A stretch of DNA of 64,000 bases, from the NCBI GenBank assembly GCA_039602395.1, contig JBCNJP010000008.1, positions 71,077,095 through 71,141,094 on the forward strand, read 5' to 3'. This document shows positions 57,691 through 64,000 of this stretch, in pieces. The notes below the pieces were generated by a model. The model worked only from the letters and a program-made list of their open reading frames with translations, was not told the DNA's origin and did not search any database. This stretch comes from Deinandra increscens subsp. villosa (taxonomy: Eukaryota; Streptophyta; Magnoliopsida; Asterales; Asteraceae). Numbering within the stretch: position 1 is the stretch's first letter; each line of letters begins with the position of its first letter. Both the position numbers and the translations under genes were made by a program.

Positions 57691-57831
57691 CAAAAAATAT
57701 TTAAAACCTAAACTTTTGTATAAAAAAATATTTAAAAATAAAAAAATTAAGTTTCTGTTTGGGGGTTTTAAACCTAATATTTTGTTTAAAAAATAATTAA
57801 AAATTAAAAAATTAAAAAAACCGCAACAACT

Positions 57832-57900
57832 AGGATTCAAACCTTATACATCATGCTTGTAAATCTCGTCGAGAACCAGTTGAACTAGGGAACCATGTAT
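57832..57900 (-). repeat. tRNA-like SINE fragment
   Basis: On the minus strand, TAGTTCAACTGGTTCTCG (A box) and GGTTTGAATCC (B box) about 35 bases apart. Confidence 0.35.
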
Positions 57901-57931
57901 TACTAGGACTCACTCCTAAATGTATATGTGG

Positions 57932-58704
57932 ATTAACTCTAGGGGTGTTCAATGGTTTGGTTTATGGTTTATGGTTTATTCGGTTTATTCGATTCGGTTT
58001 ATTCGGCTTGAAGTTTTTTTTTTTATGATAACCATAACCAAACCAAATCGTATTGAAAAACTTACAAACCAAATCGAATAAACCATATTCAATACGATTC
58101 GGTTTCGGTTGAGAACCGAATAAATCATATTCAAACCGTTTAAACCGTATTCACCAAATAACATATATTGCGTATTTTTTTGCTAACAAAAAAAATAAAT
58201 AAATAAACAAAGAACAAACATCTTTAACATATCCCTAGAGTTCAAAACCATAATCCGATATACAACCAAAATACCTACAACCAAGGTAGGCTCTTGTTTT
58301 TTGGTAGAGTGGAAGGGGAGAAGACGATGAGTCGATGACTACTTTTTATGACAAACTTGTTTTACCCTAAAAAACCATGGATGCGTATTTTAGTTGGATT
58401 GCGGATAAGTCATAAGTGAGCTAAGCTTAAATGGTTAAATGGTTTATAAATAAATATAAATAAATATACATATATATAAATCTTATTTGGTTTTAAACGG
58501 ATATCCGAATAAATCGAATAAACCAAATAAAAACAAAACTCAAAACCATAACCGAACCGTAAACCGAATTCACAATTTGGTTACGGTTGAAAACCGAACC
58601 GAAAACCAAATTCACAATTCGGTTTGATTTATTCGGATATGGATACGGTTCGGTTTGTCGGTTTATTCGAATTTCGGTTATTTCTGCACACCCCTAATTA
58701 ACTC
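57932..58704. mobile_element. Non-autonomous hAT element, 757 bp
   Basis: The element at 57940-58696 begins TAGGGGTGTTCAATGG and ends TGCACACCCCTA, with perfect 8-bp duplication ATTAACTC (57932-57939 and 58697-58704). Subterminal runs of TTCGGTTTATTCG and complements replace coding sequence. Confidence 0.93.
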
Positions 58705-58793
58705 ATCCTCTTTTTATGTATAGTTCTAAAAAAATTCGAAAGTCAGTGGATTCCCGTGAACCTGATGGTTATATATTGAATCCGCCCCCGATG

Positions 58794-58796
<3 letters not shown>

Positions 58797-58882
<86 letters not shown>
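58797..58882. repeat. (CA)n(TA)n microsatellite
   Basis: CACACA run, then a long TATATA run directly at the start of the Helitron pair. Confidence 0.95.
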
Positions 58883-59386
58883 TCCTACTCTAATAAACAA
58901 TTACAACTCTTGACACATGTCAACACTAGAATCATTCTCACAAAAGGTTTCCCTCCCAAATCTACTTCCTAATAAATTATTTTTTATTGAAAATTATATC
59001 CTATTTTATAAACATGTTATATTTTTATATCTTTATATATATGAAATTATGACAATCACATATTAATTTGCATCTTATTTTTATTTCGAATTATTTTTGA
59101 AATTATTATTGTTTTTGTTTTAATAAATATTTATAAAACTTATAAATACCAATAAACACTTATTTACCAACAAAAGTTCATGTTGCAATTTTTTAAATAT
59201 ACAAGTAGAGACATAATCTAAATATTATTTTTTGATAAAGAAGGTAAGTCACCAATACCATATTATGAAGATAATTTTAGCTTTTTATTGTAATACATTA
59301 TTACGGTAATAAAAAGAGTATGCATAAATTATCAGTTATATATATTATTTACTAATTTAACTCGTATAACATACGAGTTTTATCCT
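58883..59386 (+). mobile_element. Helitron copy 1 of a tandem pair
   Basis: Starts TCCTACTCTAATAAACAATT. Near its end is the palindrome AACTCGTATAACATACGAGT (59359-59379), followed by TATCCTATA where copy 2 begins. About 500 bp, no coding. Confidence 0.7.
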
Positions 59387-59889
59387 ATACTCTAATAAAC
59401 AATTACAACTCTTGACATGTCAACACGAAATTCATTCTCACAAAAGTTTTCCTTCCCAAATCTACTCTTTAATAAATGCTTTTTAATTGGAAATTATATC
59501 ATATTTTATAATCATGTTATATTTATATTTACTTATATTTATGGAATTATGATAATGACATATTAATTTGCTATCTTATTTTTATTTAAAATTATTTTTA
59601 AACTATTATTGTTTTTATTTTAATAACCATTTAAAAACTTATAAATACCAATACACACTTATTCACCAATAAACGTTTATGTTGTATTTTTCAAATATAT
59701 AAGTAGAGACGTGATCTAAATATTATTTTTGATAAAGAGGGTAGTCACCAATACCATTTTATGAATTATAATTTTAGTTTTTTTATTGTAATACGTTATT
59801 CCGATAATAAAAAGAGTATGCATGAATTATCAGTTATATATATATATTTTTAATGATTCAACCCGTATAACATACGGGTTCTATCCTAG
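59383..59889 (+). mobile_element. Helitron copy 2 of a tandem pair
   Basis: Starts TCCTATACTCTAATAAACAA (59383), carries the hairpin AACCCGTATAACATACGGGT (59860-59880) and ends CTATCCTAG at 59889 followed by T. It is the same family as copy 1, about 85-90% similar by eye. Confidence 0.8.
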
Positions 59890-60540
59890 TATATATATAT
59901 ATATAACTAATGTTTTGGGAACTGGGTGCTAGACACCTATGAAAAAAGATGTCAGGTTGGCTATGAGAAGGAATTAGACCGCACCAAAGAAAAACAAGAA
60001 CACTATTTATAACTAAATTTGGGAACTAGGTGCTAGAACTCAGTTTCCTTATTGTGCATTAGCCGTTGTAATTCAAGATATCGAATTCTCGAATTCTCTG
60101 TTGGATCCGCAGCCGTTGGAACTAGGTGCTTAAGATCTCGTTCAAGATCTTGGATTCTTTGTTGGCGATTCTATTAATGGAGTTGCGAATAATACTTCCA
60201 CGTCTGGCCATTGCTCTGATACCAACTATGAGAAGGAATAAGATCACACCAAAGAAAAAAACAAGAACATTATTAATTTTTAAAAAATACATGTCAAATG
60301 CAAATTTTCACAAAAGCATCCTATTTATCTGGATCCTAGCTTAAAGATATAGATACTTAATAAAAGAGATATACATCAAAATTAAAGATAAAACCAAATA
60401 AATTTAAAGATAGATAATGAAAACATATTTGAATTCAAAGACTCTGGTGATTCGACAGTGACATAGAAGAAACAATCAGCGTGTTGTTGGGTATCTATTT
60501 GGCGGCTCGAAAAACATTAGGTGGCTAGTTTTGAGTGTTA
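59890..60540. other. Intergenic, no gene recognised
   Basis: Repeats of GGGAACTGGGTGCTAG/GGGAACTAGGTGCTAG and TATGAGAAGGAATTAGACCGCACC occur twice (about 59920-60030 and 60225-60250), probably pieces of an old element. Confidence 0.4.
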
Positions 60541-60549
60541 TGTTGATAA

Positions 60550-60770
60550 AATAATCATGAGGTTAAAGGCTTATGAAGAAAGGATTCGAGGCAAAGAAAA
60601 ACTAAGAGAAGATCAAGGAAGGCGGGTGCATGTTTGCTCAATCGGGTGATCGAAATCGCAACCAACAGACTGGTGGTGTGAGTTCTATCGACGGACTGAT
60701 CGGGGACGAGGTTGCGAGAATAGTAGAGCTAGGAAGTACTGAAATAACACAACCAATGATCCTAAAAAAA
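60550..60770 (+). pseudogene. Copia gag relic
   Basis: A short frame reads IMRLKAYEERIRGKEKLRED, matching the C-terminal capsid part of Copia gag, then hits a stop and continues in another frame with Gly/Arg-rich text. 60900-61140 resembles an LTR promoter and leader (TATAAATAGGTAG at about 61030) but no paired LTR was found. Confidence 0.5.
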
Positions 60771-61730
60771 GTTTTTGGATAGGAAACAAGGGTTAGTGTC
60801 TTCCTTGGCAAACGAGTCTAAACACGTTATAGAATCGGTTTTTGATAGGGGGTCAAAGAGCATGAATTTAAATGATTTGGACGAACATGAAGAAAAACTT
60901 GAAAGGATAGTATTACAAGATTAGAGGGTATTATTTTATTAATCTTGTAATTATTCAATATTTCGGGTCACTTATTTTGAGTTATTATTTGATTATCTGG
61001 TTTCCTAGTTTAAATAGATTAACTTGGTCTTCAAGTTATAGAATTTGTATAAATAGGTAGATAGGGTACGTGTAATGAGTATAACCAGTAGCGGTTCTCT
61101 TTGTTAACGAGCACTATCTGGATCACGCTCCTCCTACGCTTAGCTAAAAGTGTAGTTAGAGAGAGAGATAAATTAAAAGATGTAATGAAATAGCTAGCTA
61201 GCTAGAGACCAAAAAGCAATAAATATTCCAACAACATGATTGATCGATGATCCGAAGGAGGTTTGTGAAAGATCGAGTTAGTTGATGATAGGTAGGGTTG
61301 TAATAAATATAGAATTCGTGTGTGCGGTTTAAGACCACATAAGTTTTACGGACGTAAAGCAATAAATTTGTTTACGTAATATGGTGCCTAATAGCGGATG
61401 ATAATATTCCCTTTACCCCTTCTCACGGGGTATATGACAAGTTGTTTCAATTCTCATATTTAATCTTCGATCGATCTTATCCTCACATTTATTTAATTTG
61501 TGCGCCGCCACACATATTTAACATTCATGCAACTAGCAACTACTAATCAAACATATATACGTACGTTGTATCAAAAAAAAAAAATATGCTAACATTACAA
61601 ACTTAACAGGCTAGCTAGCAAGCTAACACATTAATTCTCTTAAAACAAAATTTGTTATTACTCACATACATTAGAGATCTTTTTTTGTTCCTTTGAAGAT
61701 ATGATGAACTTACTAGTCGAAGATATTAAG

Positions 61731-62148
61731 TAGAGTAAACTTCGTTTTTAATCTTCAACGTTTATACATTTTTAACAATTCTAGTCCCAAATTTTTAAAA
61801 ATCTCAATTTAGTGTCTCACATTTATTTTATTTCCAGTTTTGGTCTCAACGTTAACAGTTGTTTAAAGAGCCGTTAGACTGCCCCATGTGGTCCCCACAT
61901 GAGGTATACTTTTGTCATTTCCGTTTGTTTTAACTCATACTTTAAAACAAACGGAAATAACAAAAATACCCCTCACGTGGAGAGCATGTAATTAGGACAG
62001 TCTAACGGCTCTTTAAAAGGTTGTTAACGTTGTAACCAAAATTGAAAAGAAAATGAAATGTGAGACACTAAATTGAGATTTTTGAAAAGTTGAGACTAAA
62101 ATTGTTAAAATGTACAAACGTTAGGGACTAAAAACGAAGTTTACTCTA
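61731..62148. mobile_element. Foldback MITE, 418 bp
   Basis: The left end TAGAGTAAACTTCGTTTTTA is mirrored at the right (complement ending 62148). The arms pair for about 200 bp, including GAGCCGTTAGACTG and its complement. The target duplication is not clear. Confidence 0.8.
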
Positions 62149-63580
62149 TTAATTACTATATTTTTTGTTTAATGTTAGGTGGAATTAATAGATCAAGATA
62201 GAATAAGCATAAGCTAGTCTTTACTAACCAAATATATATGAAATTAGAGTCTTCTCTCTATTAGTCTATATATGATGTTTCTAAACTTGATACATTTTTT
62301 AGTTTTCGATGCGCATTTATTACACCTTATGTGTGCCCTTAGGGCACATGTTATAAAATCCCATGTTAATTAACTAGGTAGGTGGTTTTTTCAGTTTAAA
62401 GTACGTGGCATATAAATCTGATTAATTAAGATCAGATTCAAGACGTAATTACACTTATGCTTTGGATCACCAAACCTTCAATTCAATTCACGGTTGATAT
62501 TTTCCGCATATATATGTAAAAGTTACGTATGTGTAATTATATATAATTGATCCATCATCATATGCTTTTTATATGTTTATTTATCTATCTATGGCTGTAA
62601 TTAATTATATATAATTAGGACGGAAGAGAATTGGAAAAAAGGGGGCAAGAGAAGAGAGGGATAGATGAGTACGTGCAACTCCAAGCTAGCCAGCCATACG
62701 TGTTGTGAAATATATATATATATGGTGGAAAAGGAGACAAGTGTCACGTGATCGATATGCAATCCGGCCAACAAAAAAACCACCTAGCTAGACAGAAGTA
62801 CGTAACTTACTTAATTCTTCACATTAATATTTCATTCCATTCGGCCAGCTAGCTGATGATGATGATTCAGTTTAATATTTCATTACATTTTTTGTTATGT
62901 AACATGCACCACTTATGTTATGTATCCATCGGGTTCACGGGAACTCAATGGATTTCAAATTTTAGTCGAAATATATATAAAAAAGTGAAAGTGAATCCTC
63001 ATATATAATAGGAGTGGTAAAAAAAATTTCATCGCCAGGTCATGAACCCGCGTTTGAGAAGTTGATATTTAGCAACTAGACTACAATTAATTATTGTTAA
63101 CATGTTTTTTTGGTTTGAATTTTAAAAAGTCCATCTATAATAAAGATTAAAAAACAAACGTAAAGTAATTAGTAATAAAAAAAACAATGGTTTGGTTATA
63201 ACCTATACATGTTAGAAGGAATAACCAATTATTAAACGAACATCTTATCGAAATAAGAAGATGTTAATAAGATTAGAAAACACACCCGACCCGACCCGAA
63301 CCGATTAAACTGAAAATATGATATTTAGTTGTTAGAATTTTGACTACCGAAAAATGGTGAACCCAGTGAAAAAAATTCCTGGATCCGTCCGTGCTTATGT
63401 ACGTATGTAAGCATGTACCATTTTAAGATAATTAATTATAGATACGAATAATTTAAAACTCCTAACTATTGCTATGTATACATGATGTACCTAGCTAGGA
63501 ACACTACGACCGAAATGGCATCCTATGTATGACTTTAAGTAACACTTTTTTAAATTTTTTTTTTGTTATTCGTGAACATT
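62149..63580. other. Intergenic, no gene recognised
   Basis: AT-rich. 63036-63085 (minus) has a tRNA-like A/B box pair (GTAGTCTAGTTGCTAAAT and GGGTTCATGACC), a SINE fragment. 62926-63396 contains end-like words of a CGGATCC-type MITE (GGTTCACGGGAACTCAATGG; CTGGATCCGTCCGTG). Confidence 0.4.
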
Positions 63581-63743
63581 ATTTATAACAGGGGCAAAAC
63601 TTGGATTGAAATGGGGATGGGGCTCGGACTAAGTATATAAATTTTTTTGAAACGAACGAGTATAAATTTATACTACGAAGCGAAAAAATGTACTAGGCCG
63701 GGGCTCAAGTCTGACCCCTTTAAAGCTTTGCCCTTGTTTGTAA
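63581..63743. mobile_element. Probable small hAT MITE, 148 bp
   Basis: 63589-63736 begins CAGGGGCAAAACTT and ends AAAGCTTTGCCCTTG, imperfect inverted ends. Flanks TTTATAA and TTTGTAA are a possible target duplication with one mismatch. Confidence 0.55.
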
Positions 63744-64000
63744 GCTTTCATGAACCTCATTTGGTCCAAAATGACATCCTACATATAATTTTTAGCAACA
63801 CGTCATAGGTCTTATTTGGTGATGACATAAAATAACCGTGCTATGTACATTTTAAGGTCAAAATATTTCGGTTTGTTCTCAGAAAGTTCTTTGAGGATCT
63901 GGCTTGTTGGTGTGCATTAATTAAAGATTTCAGCGTCTGTAAATCGGTATAAAAATCATTATAAAACATGTTTTTTTTTCATTACAGGTCTCATGATACT

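Noticed and set aside
58716..58913. 65-codon frame through CA/TA repeats
   Set aside because: Low-complexity translation of a microsatellite.
1..64000. CRISPR arrays, operons, ribosome-binding sites, phage or plasmid origins
   Set aside because: None seen; the window is plant nuclear DNA with spliced genes and eukaryotic transposons.

Overview
This 64 kb window is nuclear DNA of a flowering plant. The evidence is AT-rich sequence, genes split by many GT-AG introns, tRNA-iMet-primed Copia retrotransposons, hAT and Mutator-like foldback elements, Helitrons, SINEs and a LINE tail, plus plant-only genes (LIR1, an ACAP-type ArfGAP of the SFC/VAN3 class). It is probably a eudicot; the species cannot be told from the sequence. 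An exactly 500-base run of N at 9541-10040 is an assembly gap.

Layout. 1-3400: a foldback element split by a 2.77 kb LTR element that has identical LTRs but no retroviral-type proteins. 4270-6330: a MITE, a SINE with an 18-bp target duplication and an LTR-like duplication. 6690-9540: a hAT transposon with an intact 699-aa transposase and AACCGG-rich ends, cut off by the gap. 10044-17300: small Helitron and hAT elements, a Copia tail, a tRNA-like tandem pair and gene scraps. 19180-21480: a 1.1 kb-arm palindrome carrying two opposed copies of an unrecognised gene fragment. 24066-30447 (minus): a complete 19-exon AGD3/SFC/VAN3-type ArfGAP gene (811 aa). 31395-32750: a dead Copia pol. 35612-36745 (plus): LIR1, 3 exons, 147 aa, with a 374-bp Helitron in intron 1. 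39210-39851: a TRM/DUF3741-like gene broken by one stop codon. 40245-43127 (minus): a 10-exon At2g33490-like gene (507 aa) with a hAT MITE in intron 2. 43580-49085: several foldback elements. 49449-56485 (plus): a 74-aa conserved plant protein whose two exons are separated by a 6.8 kb intron that holds a hAT MITE, itself split by a young, intact 4,991-bp Copia element. 56758-64000: a truncated LINE, a 757-bp hAT element, a head-to-tail Helitron pair, a Copia gag relic and more MITEs.

The host genes are unrelated in function: chloroplast electron transport (LIR1), vesicle traffic and vein patterning (AGD3), a BAR-like proline/serine-rich protein, and a small protein of unknown role. The main theme is transposon traffic into introns: every intact host gene carries at least one element in an intron, and several elements are datable by nesting and by perfect target-site duplications. 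Exon coordinates were derived by hand from splice signals and reading-frame continuity; the totals close in frame for all four intact host genes.
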